Shown one piece after another: positions 35,659 to 47,174 of a DNA stretch of 64,000 bases. Below the pieces are notes generated by a model, which was not told the DNA's origin, ran no database searches, and was given only the letters and a program-made list of their open reading frames with translations. Both the position numbers and the translations under genes were made by a program. Source of the DNA: Myrica gale (Eukaryota > Streptophyta > Magnoliopsida > Fagales > Myricaceae). Positions within the stretch are counted from its first letter, which is position 1. Each line of letters opens with the position of its first letter. The stretch lies in contig OZ005619.1 of the NCBI GenBank assembly GCA_963930655.1, positions 3,330,501 to 3,394,500 on the forward strand, in the 5' to 3' direction.

Positions 35659-36852
35659 TATATGGCCCCTCTCAATAGGTGGCCCAAACAAGGGAGATTG
35701 TGCAAGCGGGCTTGTGCTGGTGTGTCAAAGATGGTGCAGCAATCAATATATGGTGTGAGCCATGGGTGCCCGATCTCCCCAATTTCATTCCTACCCTCAA
35801 AAGGGATGTACTGGTAGATCGTTCGATTAACTATGTAAAGGATCTCATTGACCCATCTTCACATTCGTGGAGAACAAGTCTTATTAGATCCTTATTTGAA
35901 CCTGCTTCAGCAGAGGCCATTCTAAACATTCACTTACCACCCTCCCCGAGCCTTGACCAGATGAAATGGGTGTTAGATCCTAAAGGGGCTTTCACAGTTA
36001 AAGCGACATATCTTTTTGATAACAGAGGCAAATTCTCTGGTCAGAGTAATTTACCACCTAATGTTTGGAAACGCCTCTGGCGTCTTAAGGTGCAACATCG
36101 ACTGCGTTTACTATTATGGAAAGTGGCTGCTCGAGCCTTGCCTCTTAGGGGCAGTATGGGGCGCTTCAATGATAATCAGGAATCTATGGCATGTCCTCTA
36201 TGTAAGCTTCATCCAGAAACTGTCGAGCACCTATTTCTAGAATGCTCCATTAGTTCCATTTTGTGGCAGCATGGGCCTTGGCCGATGAATGTAGATCGCT
36301 TTGTGCACTCTCCTATAGAAATGTGGATCATGTATATTTTGGATTCGGGCAATATGTTAGCAGATGATCGAGACTCTTGGTAGCAGATGATGCTTGTTTT
36401 GGCATACCCGAAATAAATGGGTGCATGAAGGTACTGCTCCTGATGTTATGGAGCTTATTCGCTCTGTTCACAAGCGATATACGTCCCATAAAGATGCCTG
36501 GCACACTCTAGAGTCTCCAGTGATTCAGTGTCTCCCACCTCCTGAAGGTGCCATCAGCATTACCTTTGATGTTGTCGTAGGCAATCAATGTCTTTTTGCT
36601 GCTGCAGTGAGTCGGAAATCTGATGGCACGATTCTGCATATTTGGATTAGTCAATCCCCAGGACATAATCCTCTTAAAGGAGAAGCTCGAGCAGTCCGGG
36701 TGGCATGTGGGCTGGTTGCGGAGTATGAAGGTCGTTGCATTATGATGGCTGGCGATTCTCTTGAAGTGATTCGACAGATCAAAGACCAGAATTTGGTGAC
36801 GAAGTGGAAAACCTTTGAAATACCATTCAAAGGAAAAACCACTCCGGACTAG
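35659..36852 (+). mobile_element. 3' part of a LINE (zf-RVT and RNase H)
   Basis: On the plus strand the frame from 35679 gives the thumb/zinc-binding region of a non-LTR reverse transcriptase (CVKDGAAINIWCEPWVPDLP, LDPKGAFTVKATYLF, CPLCKLHPETVEHLFLECSI). After an in-frame stop at 36381 the frame resumes with an RNase H-like segment (FDVVVGNQCLFAAAVSRKSDG, GEARAVRVACGL, MMAGDSLEVI). The 3' tail and poly(A) are absent. The junction with the inverted 5' part is at about 35658. Confidence 0.8.
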
Positions 36853-36938
36853 CAGCCACCTAGAATCCACTAAAAAGAAAACCTTACAAACAGTGATTCA
36901 GACACGGGCAACACCTGTTGCATGACTCTGACAACCCT

Positions 36939-37605
36939 GATGTAATAATCTAAGCCTCCCTGCTTAGACCCATTCCGTGCGGCATTCCCCTCAAACCTTT
37001 GAGGATCTTCTTATGCATTCTTCACCGAACACTTTTGTTCTTCAGCATTCCTTCAACACCATGAAGGTTACAAAGATATTTGATCAAAGAATAGAGAAAA
37101 ACTCGTCAATCTTGAAGCACAAATCTTCTGGGGTTTTCTCTCAAAGAGGGAGGCACAAATCTGCTCAATGGAAGCCGCAATCGCCTTTAGGACAGCCTCA
37201 CACGAAACATAGTAGGGTTTCCTAACATTTCAAAAGGAAATTCCAAGAATTCAGGGTTTTTTGAAATTCGTCGGAAGTCGCTCGAGCTCTTGTCGAGCGC
37301 TGGTCATTTCTTATGTTTCTGTCTGAAATTTGCAATGAGCGCTCGAGCGCTTGTTAAACACTAGTCAAACGTGATGACTCTGTATGAGTTTTTTTTTCAA
37401 GGACGCTCGAGCGCTTGTCAAACGTGATGACTCTGTCTGAATTTTTCCAAGGGCGCTCGAGCGCTGGTTGAACGCTGGTTGAACGTGATGAAGACTTTGG
37501 ACAGACCATCAACTCTAACTCTTGAACAAATGTGGGGACCAAAAGTAAAACTCAATCAAAACATATTTTGACACAGAATTTTGCCAATACAAAAATGCAC
37601 TAACA
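36939..37605 (-). mobile_element. Second Copia-type LTR fossil
   Basis: The stretch ends in CACTAACA followed by AACTCCCCTT; on the minus strand this reads as a purine-rich tract and then a TGTTAGTGC LTR start. The left edge (TGTAATAATC near 36939) is less sure. It contains four spaced GCTCGAGC-type palindromes between 37282 and 37465. No coding region adjoins it. Probably an isolated LTR of a family different from that at 38.8 kb. Confidence 0.5.
37282..37500. repeat. Spaced GCGCTCGAGCGC palindrome cluster
   Basis: GCTCGAGC cores occur at about 37282, 37338, 37403 and 37455, each followed by a variant of TTGTCAAACGTGATGACTCTG. These are imperfect direct repeats of 50-65 bp inside the LTR-like segment. 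Confidence 0.7.
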
Positions 37606-37967
37606 AACTCCCCTTGTCCAATCTAGCTTTCTTTTTTTCTCAATGTCCAATCTAGCTGTCACATTATAAAATCCTCGATTACGTGCCAAACTAAATCTTT
37701 AATTTCTTTAACAAGGGCCCTAACATAATTGGGTTTGTAGGATTTAGTGTCATTTGATTAAAATTGTAATATTCACAGGCAAGTCATTAAGTGAAAGCTG
37801 AAAGTTGTCACAACCCATTTAACATGTGAATAATTTTGTCAATGAAGTTGAAATGCAAGGGCAAAATAATCTTTTAAGGGAGAACTTCTTCAGAGATGAA
37901 TAATGTGTAAAAAAAAAACCAAAAGGTGGCAAATGTGTTTTATCTTTTTTCTTGCTTATTATAAAGG

Positions 37968-38010
37968 CTAAAATATTACGCGTACCCCTATGGTATAGGT
38001 CTTAGAGCTC
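37968..38010 (+). mobile_element. MULE terminal inverted repeat, left end only
   Basis: GGCTAAAATATTACGCG followed by ACCCCTATGG matches the terminus of the MULE at 22792-25562. No matching opposite end was found to the right, so the element is truncated or its other end was lost when the LTR element arrived. Confidence 0.7.
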
Positions 38011-38541
38011 AGCATCAAGCAACTAAATTATCGAGAACACCCACCTTGCATTCAGAAAACAAAGAACAGATGAGGATAACAAAGAAATGAAACGCTCTAC
38101 AAATCAGCAACAAAACTTGAGAGATATTTGCTTAAACTCTGTGGTCCGATCTGTCAAGATCTTCTTCACCACCCTTTCTCTACCCCTCTCGCTCTCTCTT
38201 CCTCTGTGGGAACTGAATAGAGTCAAAGAACATGTTTTTATATGATTTTCTTATTGTACAATCGAGAATTTCATGAATGTAAACCACGTGACTAATTTGG
38301 TTATTTGGAGGCAGGAAATCAAATCTACTGTGAGCTTCTGCATAGGTTCATCAGTTTTCTCAAATAAAAAACAAATAAATTCCCAGACTCTCAGAAACCC
38401 AAAGACACGACGTCCTAATCAACACAACAATCATGGACCTACAATTCTAGATACATATAGCTGACGCAACCAACAAAAACTCAAATCCGAGCCGCTTCAA
38501 AATAGTGACCACAAAAATGGGTTATGAAAGAAACTCATGCA

Positions 38542-38625
38542 GAAGACGAGGGTCCAAAGAGAGGATTCTCCTGGAAAGGCTGGAACAAGAACATGCCCAG
38601 AGCTTTGGCCACGCAACCCCCTTCA
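38542..38625 (-). pseudogene. Possible rhomboid-like protease fragment
   Basis: The minus strand reads CVAKALGMFLFQPFQENPLF then GPSSSA and a stop. FQPxxENPLxGPSS is a signature of plant rhomboid-like (RBL) intramembrane proteases just before their first conserved membrane segment. The piece is about 28 residues and stands alone, downstream of a MULE end, so it may be a captured fragment. The shortness keeps confidence moderate. Confidence 0.45.
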
Positions 38626-38758
38626 AAGCCCAAATTGATCGTCGGACAGTGTTGATGGTGGGTAAGAACTAAGAATGTTGAGATGGGTACTGTTGAAGAA
38701 AGGTTCTTCGGCTGATGGTGGGTAAGAGTGGGGACTGACCCAACGGAAAGGACGAAAT

Positions 38759-40032
38759 TGATATTTCTAGGATTAAGGCAACCAAGAGGGGGGTGAATTG
38801 AGTTTCAATAATTTTTCGAAACTCACCCTAAAGAATGTGTTTGCTAGCTACAAGTCTCACAAAAGGGATTGATTGCAATAAATGATTAAACACAAGAGTA
38901 AGTATTACAATTTAAATGTGCAAGTAAAAACTTTAAAGAAATAAACTAGTAGCACAAATTAAGGAGATAAGGGAAGAGAAACAAACACAATATTTTAGGT
39001 GGTTCGACAAGCCCGCCTACGTCCACCCCTCAAGCTCCTTTACCGAGCCTTGAGGTTTCTCCACTATTCTCCCTTCAACCAAGGGAAAGGTTTCCTTACA
39101 CTTGAGCTTGAGAAAACCCTCTTCAAGCCTCAAGAATGAGTTTGAGAACAAACATCTCCAAACTCCTTCTTTCGATGAACAATCCTCACCGAAAGGATAC
39201 AAGAGAATCACTCTGTTAGAAATGTATATGGTTGAACGAAATTTTCCTCTAAAAATTCCTTGATGGAGTAGATTTTACAATGAGAAATACCTAACTCTTA
39301 GGCTTCACACAATAAGAAGGATGTGAAAATGAAGATTATGTGTGAATGATGTTTGAATAAGGATCGGAAGGTTTTTGATCACTCTTTGCCTTTGTAAAAT
39401 GATTTTGGACGATTTAGTATATTTCCAAAGGCGTGTGAATGACTTTATATAGGCCTCAAGAGAAAAATAGTCGTTAATAAGCCGTTGTGAGTGATCTGTT
39501 AAAACGATTCGGTCGACCGCTTCAAGTTACCGTTGTCCAACGGTCATATTGTCAAAAACTTAACGACTCTATTTTTAAAAATATACCGGTCGACCGCTTG
39601 ATATAGCAGTCGAGTACTGGTTGACCGCTTTAACAGCCGATCGACCTCCTCAACTTAAACATGATCCGGTTGATTTAAAAACTCGATTTTGACTAACTTA
39701 AAATACTCAATTTTAAGGGCTAACTTCCCACAAGTATATAAAAGGTTTGTGAGTATATTTTGGGATATTTTGAAGCCATTAAAAAGGTTTTAATCTTTCA
39801 ACAAACGTTAAAACGGTTTATGCAAGATTTGAAGAAATATGCAAGTGTGTGGTTCAAATCCTTGTTAAAGATGAAGTTTTAGAGTTCCAATCTTGAGTCT
39901 TCACTTTAAGAGCGCTTCCATTGAAGGTTATGTTGCTTGATCACTTCGTGCTCATTTTGGATCCGTTTTGCTTCACATCTCAATTACTTCTATTGTTATC
40001 ATCAAAACATTGATTGTGACTAAAAGCCAACA
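38759..40032 (-). mobile_element. 3' LTR of a Copia-type element
   Basis: LTR of about 1.27 kb, same family as the solo LTR at 23234. On the minus strand it starts TGTTGGCTTTTAGTC immediately after a polypurine tract (AAAAAATGGGAGAT), marking it as the 3' LTR of an element whose interior lies to the right. It contains several GGTCGACC-type palindromes around 39508-39650. Confidence 0.78.
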
Positions 40033-41640
40033 ATCTCCCATTTTTTGATGATGACAATAAATTAATTGATCTTCCTCTTGTTGATCTTGTGTCCCCATAT
40101 CTTTTGTACTTTGATGTGGGGTTTAGGACATTTTATTACTTCATGGACACAAGTTAGTATATAATATGAAAGAAATGCATATAACTAAATAAAGAGGCAT
40201 CCATATCAAAATTCAACAGTACATCAAAGTCTCAAAGGAGTGTAGAGATACAAAAAGAGAGAGACACCATTTCTTCTCCCCCTTTGTCATCATAGAAAAA
40301 AAATACATAAGCAAAGTGAAATATATAAATAAAATTAAATGCGTATGCGATGAGAATCATGAAGGTGGAGGAAAACGGGTCATAAAAGTCCTCATGTCCT
40401 CAAAGAATTGTCTCCGATCCTCTTGCATAGAAGTGATACTCTCCTGAAGAAACTTATGTTGCGCCTCATACGTAGCAGTCATCCTTTGCTCAAAAGCGGT
40501 GAATCGGGAATCAAAGGAAGAGGTATGGTCGAGAACTCTGGTAGGAGAAGGAATAATGGGAGGATCATCAACTATATCAACATCTATATCAAACTTCATT
40601 GCCTCAGCATCTACCTTCTCACCAGTAGGCTCATCCTCAGCCTCAATATCCTCATCAGTCTCCTCAGGCACATCCTCATCACTATCCTGACGCTTAGGCA
40701 TCCAAGTGTTTCTGGAAGTCCGTCTATAGCCCATCCGAGTTAATACTGCAATATCAAATTGCTCACACTTGGTCAAAGTGTCTCGCTCTCGAGAACTAAG
40801 TGCAACGCCAAAATGTCTAAAAATCTGGGTAAACAGCAAGCCATAAGGTAGATTCTTCTTAGACTCACAAGCTGCTTCCATATGTTTGAGTATAATGTAA
40901 GGAAGGTTGAACTTTTTCTCTTTCAGGAGACGCTCCAGCACAAATACATCCATAAAAGTCACCTCCTCTCGGTGTCCACCCCGAGGAATCAAGTTATGAG
41001 TGCAAATCAAATGAAGCAATCTCAAACGAATAGGTAACTGGTTGACATGGATTTTTCTAGGTGCATCTTCTGCCACACCATTACCTAGAAGATAAATTAA
41101 GGCTTCTCCTTAATCAAATCCCTTACACACGGGCCAAGTCTTAAGTTCATAAGCCCGAATCCCAACATGTGGGATACCCAAAATATCACCGAGAATTACT
41201 TCATTCAAAATAATATCTCGTCCACCAACCGTACTCTTAACAGTAAACAAGTCTCCTGCTTCCCAACCAACAGACATATTAGCGAAAAACATTCTAACAT
41301 ATTTGGGAAACACTTCGTTACCCATATCTAACAAACTCCACCAACCTTGCTTCACAAAAGGACGCTAAATGTCAAAATCCGAAAGTGATTCTATATTCAC
41401 TTTCCTACCCAACATGACTTTTCTATTTGAGAAGTCATTGTAAAATTTCGTAGCACATTCAGAATTACGAAAATAGTAATCAGGCTCACCCGAAAGAGCT
41501 GCAGATGAACGAGATGACCCCGCTCGCTCAGTGTCGTGTATGGCAGCATGCTTTGTCCTTGGCATGATGGTAGAGATCAAGAATTTGAGAGGAAGGAGGC
41601 TGGAATCCGAAAATTTGAGGTTAGAGTTCAAAGAAGCAGG
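40033..41640 (-). mobile_element. Internal region of LTR element with accessory ORF
   Basis: Fossil interior of the LTR element. It carries a plant-transposon accessory protein of unknown function, often annotated as a putative plant transposon protein, whose beginning MPRTKHAAIHD is near 41570 and whose acidic, coiled-coil-like C-terminal part ends near 40357. The coding region looks broken about twice. No gag, protease, integrase or reverse transcriptase is present, and no second LTR was found to the right, so the copy is non-autonomous and incomplete. Confidence 0.65.
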
Positions 41641-43147
41641 TTATAGTGTTTTGGGAAGGATTTGAGAGTTTTTGGTCGAGAGAAATGAAGCGGTTCATGT
41701 TGGCTTATCGGCTTCAATTTCTCTCCCTCCCTTATCAGCTTTATATTCCCATCTGAATTTCTCTAGCTCTCTGTAATCTCTCGGTCCCTCTCTTTTCAAA
41801 TGGAATCTGTTGTTTTGGCGATGGACTTTTCGAGAGAAATATATATAGCCGTTGGAAGCGAGAGAAACAGATATGACCGTTGTAAGTGGGGGGAGGTGTT
41901 TTGAATTTGAGAAGACGACGGCAAAGAAAACGACTAATGCAAATCCGCAAATGACACGCCGAAAAAAACAAAACAAAAAGAAAGTTGCACTTGTGGGAAG
42001 GGCATTCTTGTAATGTTAAAGAACACAAAAAAAAAAACCATTTATAATTTTAAGGTAAAAGAACACACTTTTGCAACCAGCATTTGACTTTTGAATCCTG
42101 CGATTACTTGTCAAACACACGATACCCTCTCTTCTAAAATTATTGTTCTGCCTCGGCATTTCAGCTGCGTTGACAAACTCACTTGCATGCTAAATTGGAT
42201 TCTCGATAATGTGCCTAAATTAAAACTTTGATCACATCACACGAATCTGCAAATGCAATTACGTTGAGATCTTTACTATACGAATTAAGGTTTTTTTACT
42301 AAAAGAATTAAGGGTTTTTTTTTGCACGTGATAGAGGATTTCATCTAATTTAACCGGACCAAGTTGGGTCCATTTCTTGTTTTTTTTTCCTCGCACTGCA
42401 CCGAATGTGTTGAGGTGCTTGTTGGGCCTACTATGCTAACTCGTCTGGTTGGGCTGCCAAATGGAAGCTTGGGCCAATAGATCAAGCGTCGTAGGAATCA
42501 TAAAGGAGGACAATCTCCACAGCCCTTCTTCTACATGTTAAAATTATCAATCTCCATAGGCTGAAAGAGTGTCCCGGATTTTTAGTTGGTGTTTGCACAT
42601 TAAAATTATCAAAATTTTAATTTATGAGAATTGATAAAAAAATAGAGAAAAATAATTTAAGTAAATTTTTTATATTTATTTTAAAAAATAATTTAAAGAA
42701 GAGAAAGATATTTATTATTATTTTATAATCAAATTTTGACATATTCATATGGAAACCCCATTCAAATTCAACATTTTACGAACTCCGAGTTGCTTAGGAT
42801 TTTGGCCTCAATTGTCTCTCGCTCTGTTATGAGGAAACTCACACTGTTAGGATCGGTCCTTTGAAACACTTTGAAGCAATCGGCCTAATTCGCCCAGCAT
42901 GGCAGCATATACACATGGTCTCCTCCAATCTTCTTTGTCGACAGTCCAGTGAGCATTTGACGCCTAAAATCGTCCAAATTGTATAGGAGAATTATACAGT
43001 TGAAAAATAAATGATCCACGTACATTTTCTTCCCTGCAATTCTACAGTGGCATGCATGTATGACTATTTCCAGCTTACACATACCCCTAGTTGGTGATGT
43101 TGTCCTTTGATGGAGACGAAATGTGTGATGTAAATATTTTATTTTTA
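41641..43147. other. Leader of the LTR element and AT-rich DNA
   Basis: The part to about 42000 probably continues the LTR element upstream of its ORF. Beyond that no gene was found. A minus-strand stretch at 42885-43130 contains HACHCRIAGKKMYVDHLFFN, which faintly recalls the zinc-binding domain of LINEs, but it is too short to call. Confidence 0.4.
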
Positions 43148-43531
43148 GGGAATTTGACATTTTGGTCCTTGAGTTTATACTCCTTTGAAAATGGGTCATT
43201 CACTTTCAAATTTCAAATTTTCGGTCCTTGAGTTTTCTTTATTTGATGAAATAGTCCTTCTATCAGTCTGCCGTCCATATATTTAACGGAGCTCTCTAAC
43301 ACGTCAGCAAATTTGTATCGGTCGACCGCTACATGAAGAGGTCAACCGCTCACTTTAAACACATATATCCGGTCGACCGCTTCATGTGCCGTTAAGCATA
43401 TAGACGGCAGACTGACGGAAGGACCATTTCATCAAACAAAGAAAACTCAAAGACTAAAAATTTGAAATTTGAAAGTGAATGACTCATTTGCCAAAGGGGT
43501 ATAAACCCAAGGACCAAAATATCAAATTTCC
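43148..43531. mobile_element. MULE-type foldback MITE with perfect 9-bp TSD
   Basis: A 384-bp element with arms of about 140 bp (GGGAATTTGACATTTTGG at left, its near inverse at right). Flanked by TTATTTTTA at 43139-43147 and 43532-43540, an exact 9-bp duplication. The central spacer carries two GGTCGACC palindromes also seen in the Copia-type LTRs of this window. Confidence 0.9.
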
Positions 43532-43540
43532 TTATTTTTA

Positions 43541-44133
43541 TTACAAACTAGACATGGAAAAAGCACTCTACGAAATGTGTGGTTGTCGCAATTATAGAGT
43601 CGTTTTTTTTTTAATTACTGATTTAATGTATAAGAATTGATGTTCTGGTTTGGAAATGTTGGTCTTCTTTCTTATCATAATCGTATTTTCAAATTCTTTC
43701 CATTGAGCTCTACAACATATTGATTTATCTGAAGCGGGCACGGCCAAGAGAACAAGGAAATTTACGGTTGTAAAATTTTCAGGAGTAGAAGAAATCAGCA
43801 AAGAGACACCATTGCGATGCCTCATTACTCGTCTATATCACCAATTTTCATATATGTAAAGACAATAGAGTTACTGATCTGTAACATGATGATCTCCATT
43901 ACAAGATAAAATGGTGTGTTTCTTGTAGAATGAAATTGAAGTATATATCACATTCCTATAGGTAATTAATATTCAATCATAGCGTGTAAGACTATATATC
44001 ATATTTTGAAGCATGTATCCATATTGTTAATTATTCTAAATATGCTCAGTAAAAGTATAATAAGATATATTTTCTAAACTTTATACATGTTGTCAACTAA
44101 TCTGCAATTATCATAACCATGATTTATAAGTTA
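43541..44133. other. AT-rich intergenic DNA between two MITEs
   Basis: No coding or structural signal is seen apart from short AT-rich runs. Confidence 0.5.
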
Positions 44134-44142
44134 TAATATATA

Positions 44143-44375
44143 GGGATAAATACAAAATTGGTCCTTGTGCTTTGACCGAAAATCAAATAAGTCTTTTAAC
44201 TTTAAAACTCATCAAACCAGTCCCTAAAGTTTAAAATTTATTAAGAATTTAGTCATTTTTGGACCATTCAAATGTGAATGATTTTAAACCTCATAGACTG
44301 ATTTTATGTGTTTTAAAGTTTAAGGACTTATTTGATTTTCGAGCAAACTACAGGGACCAAAATTGTATTTATCTC
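44143..44375. mobile_element. Second MULE-type MITE with perfect 9-bp TSD
   Basis: A 233-bp foldback element beginning GGGATAAATACAAAATTGG, with the inverse at its right end. TAATATATA occurs exactly at 44134-44142 and 44376-44384. Confidence 0.88.
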
Positions 44376-44599
44376 TAATATATAATAAGTTCATGTAGCG
44401 ATAGAAAAAATACATATGCTAATATATATTGAAAGATACTCATTATTGAGACCAATCTTATTACATATGTATACCTTATTCAAATAACTAATGAGACTAT
44501 TTATGTACCTATGATGCTTGAATATAATTAAAATTATTTTATTTTTGTCTCTCTAAATATAGTTACAAAAAAAACAAGAAATATAAAATAATTTTTTTA

Positions 44600-45625
44600 C
44601 AACAATTACTCTTTGGTGCGTTTTCACCAACAAAAGCTGCTACAATAACAGGAATATATCAGTGTTTATTTACAAAAGGCGGTTAAGGTTATGTTTGTGT
44701 TGTAAAATTTTTGGTATTGAGTTTAATATTAGTACTATTGGGTTTAGTGAAAAAGTGAAGAGAAAGGTAATTTTTTTATATTTTTTGTAATTTTTTATAT
44801 TTTTTTATGAGAGAGAGAGATTATATTGTAATATTTTATTGGAAATTGGTGAAATATTTTATGAAATATTTGGTGCAAACACAACCTAAGTCATAGATTT
44901 TAGTCGTGTTTATTGCACAAATGCCGCTAACATTATAGCAGTGTTTCTGCAAAAACGATGCAACAATCTATAACTATTTGTTGCTCTTTTTTTTAAGCAC
45001 CGCAATAAGATTATTAGTTGCATTTTTTCACAAATGCCACTAAAGATCATATAATATATTATGTTCTTCTCCCTGAAATTTCGGGGTATGAAAATTTCTT
45101 GCAAAATAAACATTAAATTTTTTAACTTTTAAACATACACATTTCACTTTTCACAAATCTTAATAAATCTCAATAAAGTAAAGATTTCGAAAATATACGC
45201 TTAGGGGTTTTCTCAAAACGCTGCAAAAATCTATAAGGATACTTTTTAGCGACGTTTATTTCAAAAACACGGCTAAAGAGCGTATAATTTGTTGCAGCAG
45301 TAAATCAAAATGTTGCCAAAGTGAAGCGCAGAGCTTTTGAAAACGCCATAATAAAAATACTTTTTGTGGTGTTTTCAAAAGCTCTGCGTTTATTTTAAAA
45401 CCGCGCTAAAGTTCATAATATTGCACCGATTTTTAAAAGAATGCTCTAAAAACCTAAATAAAAACGCTATTAAAGGGACAAGATATTACAACGCTTTTTG
45501 TAAAGCATTGCAATAAGGTTAGTTTTAGCTGCGTGTATTGCCCAAACGCAGCTAAATATCAAATTATAGCAGCGTTTTAAGTAACCTTCGCGACCGTGGC
45601 TATACAGGGGCCTTTTTCTGCAGTG
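44600..45625. mobile_element. CACTA (En/Spm) element, one end with subterminal repeats
   Basis: The right end reads GGCCTTTTTCTGCAGTG, the inverse of a CACTGCAGAAAAA terminus. Inward lie many subterminal motifs of the type GCGTTTTxAAAGC / CGGCTAAAG in both orientations, including an inverted pair around AGAGCTTTTGAAAAC (45331) and GTTTTCAAAAGCTCT (45373). No transposase is seen. The left border is not defined, and a Tourist-like MITE sits inside. Confidence 0.65.
44687..44886. mobile_element. Tourist-like MITE copy A (TAA TSD)
   Basis: Terminal repeats GGTTATGTTTGTGTTG and CAAACACAACC; flanked by TAA at 44684-44686 and 44887-44889. Its 200-bp length, internal GAGAGAGAGATTATATTG block and 3-bp duplication match PIF/Harbinger-type MITEs. 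Confidence 0.8.
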
Positions 45626-46106
45626 ACAGTCACTTAACCATTAAATATGTAGAAGACTCACTAAAAACTTAAAACTCTAATTAGGGATTTATGGAAACTT
45701 TGTGTCACAATATGAACTCTTAATAGAGCTAGCGTACATAGAAGTTTAGCACATCTAATATATAAGGTGCACCGGTTCTAACCAGAACAAAAATTCGAAC
45801 TTAAATGAGAAAATCATAACACATATGTGTATCCCCTGACGTGCAAGTTATTCCTCAACATACTCACATCCTCGTGGCTTTTTATAAAATCAAGATTGGA
45901 TCTTATGTACTCATCATCCATTCTTTCCGCAGCTTCCCTTATTTTTCTAGCAGCATAGCTCAATGGCTTTGACAAGATATCACCATAGAGACATGTCGAT
46001 GTCACGGTACCCAGCACTGCATTCCCAAAGTATCCACGAGGGAGAGTCGGTTTTCATCCGTTGCAGACCTCAACATCGAAACGAACTCTTGTTGGTTGGT
46101 CGTCAT

Positions 46107-46771
46107 GGCTCCGATTATTATGTGAGTCATGAAGCATGTGAGTGGTGTGAGTTCACGGTCAGGATCGCATGGGGGAGTTTGGACGACTCAGATCGTGCCA
46201 CCGAATTAATGAGCTATAACCGGTGACCCAACTTTCACGCCCGACTTCAGACCCACCCGTTTTCCTCCCCTGCCATGCAGCGTGAAGAACCAGAGAGTCA
46301 GCCTTCGAATCCACTTCGCTTCAGCCTTCGACCTCTTCGGAGCTCAGGCGCGCCGGGGTGTTCGTAAAGACTGTGGAGGATAAGCCCCAGGTGGCGGATT
46401 GGGCAGTGAAGAGACTAGTTGTTTCTGGTGTCAGAAGATTCAGATTTCTCAGATATGTTGAGGAGGGAGAGGGAGGCGAATATGGGGGAGGAGTCGAAGG
46501 CTGGAATTTAGGGGAGGAGTCAAAAGCTGGAACCTTTTAGTCGAAGTTCTTGGTGTCGTCGAAGGCTGGAATGGACGGGGGAGGAGTCGAAGTCGAAGTC
46601 GAAGGCGGGTTCGGGTGAAACTTGCGGGAGCCGGGTGCGAGATGTCGGGTCATAACCGGGGTGCCTCATTAATTCGCTGGCAGTCCCTTTACCGTCCAAC
46701 GAAGCCAAGTTGATCCTCTCCGTTGACTCACACCACTCACACGGTTCCGAAGTCACACAGTAACTGGAGCC
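46107..46771. mobile_element. Foldback element inside the BAHD pseudogene
   Basis: A 665-bp insert with diverged inverted arms of about 110 bp, both starting GGCTCC and sharing GTGTGAGTGGTGTGAGT. The BAHD reading resumes directly on either side, which fixes the borders. Flanking 9-mers are only weakly alike, so a MULE origin is possible but unproven. The interior is GC-richer, with repeated GGAGGAGTCGAAG units at 46470-46610. Confidence 0.6.
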
Positions 46772-46976
46772 TGCCGCTACGTGCCTTACATCCACACCTC
46801 CAAATGTGGCTGGCGATAGCCTCGTATCTTGTAGGGGCTCGTGTCATCAGCATGTTTTGATATGAGGGCTCACTTGCTTCCTTTACTAATCCTGCAATTT
46901 GCTCTTATGAAATTCTCAGTAGGGTAGCCGTGGTTTCCTTTTTTAGCTCCGCCTTCGTATCTGAGCAACCTATTAT

Positions 46977-47174
46977 GGTTGTATTTGTGTTGTAAAATTT
47001 TAGTGTTGTTAAAATTTTAGGTATTGGGTTTAGTGAAAAAGTGAAGAGAGAGGTAATTTTTTATATTTTTGTAGTAAATAGTAATGATTTGATGGAGGAG
47101 AGAGAGATTATATTGTAATATTTAATTGTGTTAAAATTTTAGAGGGGGTAAAATTTTAGTACACAAACGCACCC
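46977..47174. mobile_element. Tourist-like MITE copy B (TAT TSD)
   Basis: GGTTGTATTTGTGTTG at the left and CACAAACGCACCC at the right, flanked by TAT at 46974-46976 and 47175-47177. Same family as copy A, inserted in the BAHD pseudogene. Confidence 0.75.

Noticed and set aside
42885-43199. Minus-strand frame with a zinc-finger-like HxCxC pattern
   Set aside because: Too short and imperfect to assign to a LINE or a gene.
45963-46226. 87-codon plus-strand frame at the BAHD locus
   Set aside because: It is antisense to clear acyltransferase sequence and runs into the foldback arm.
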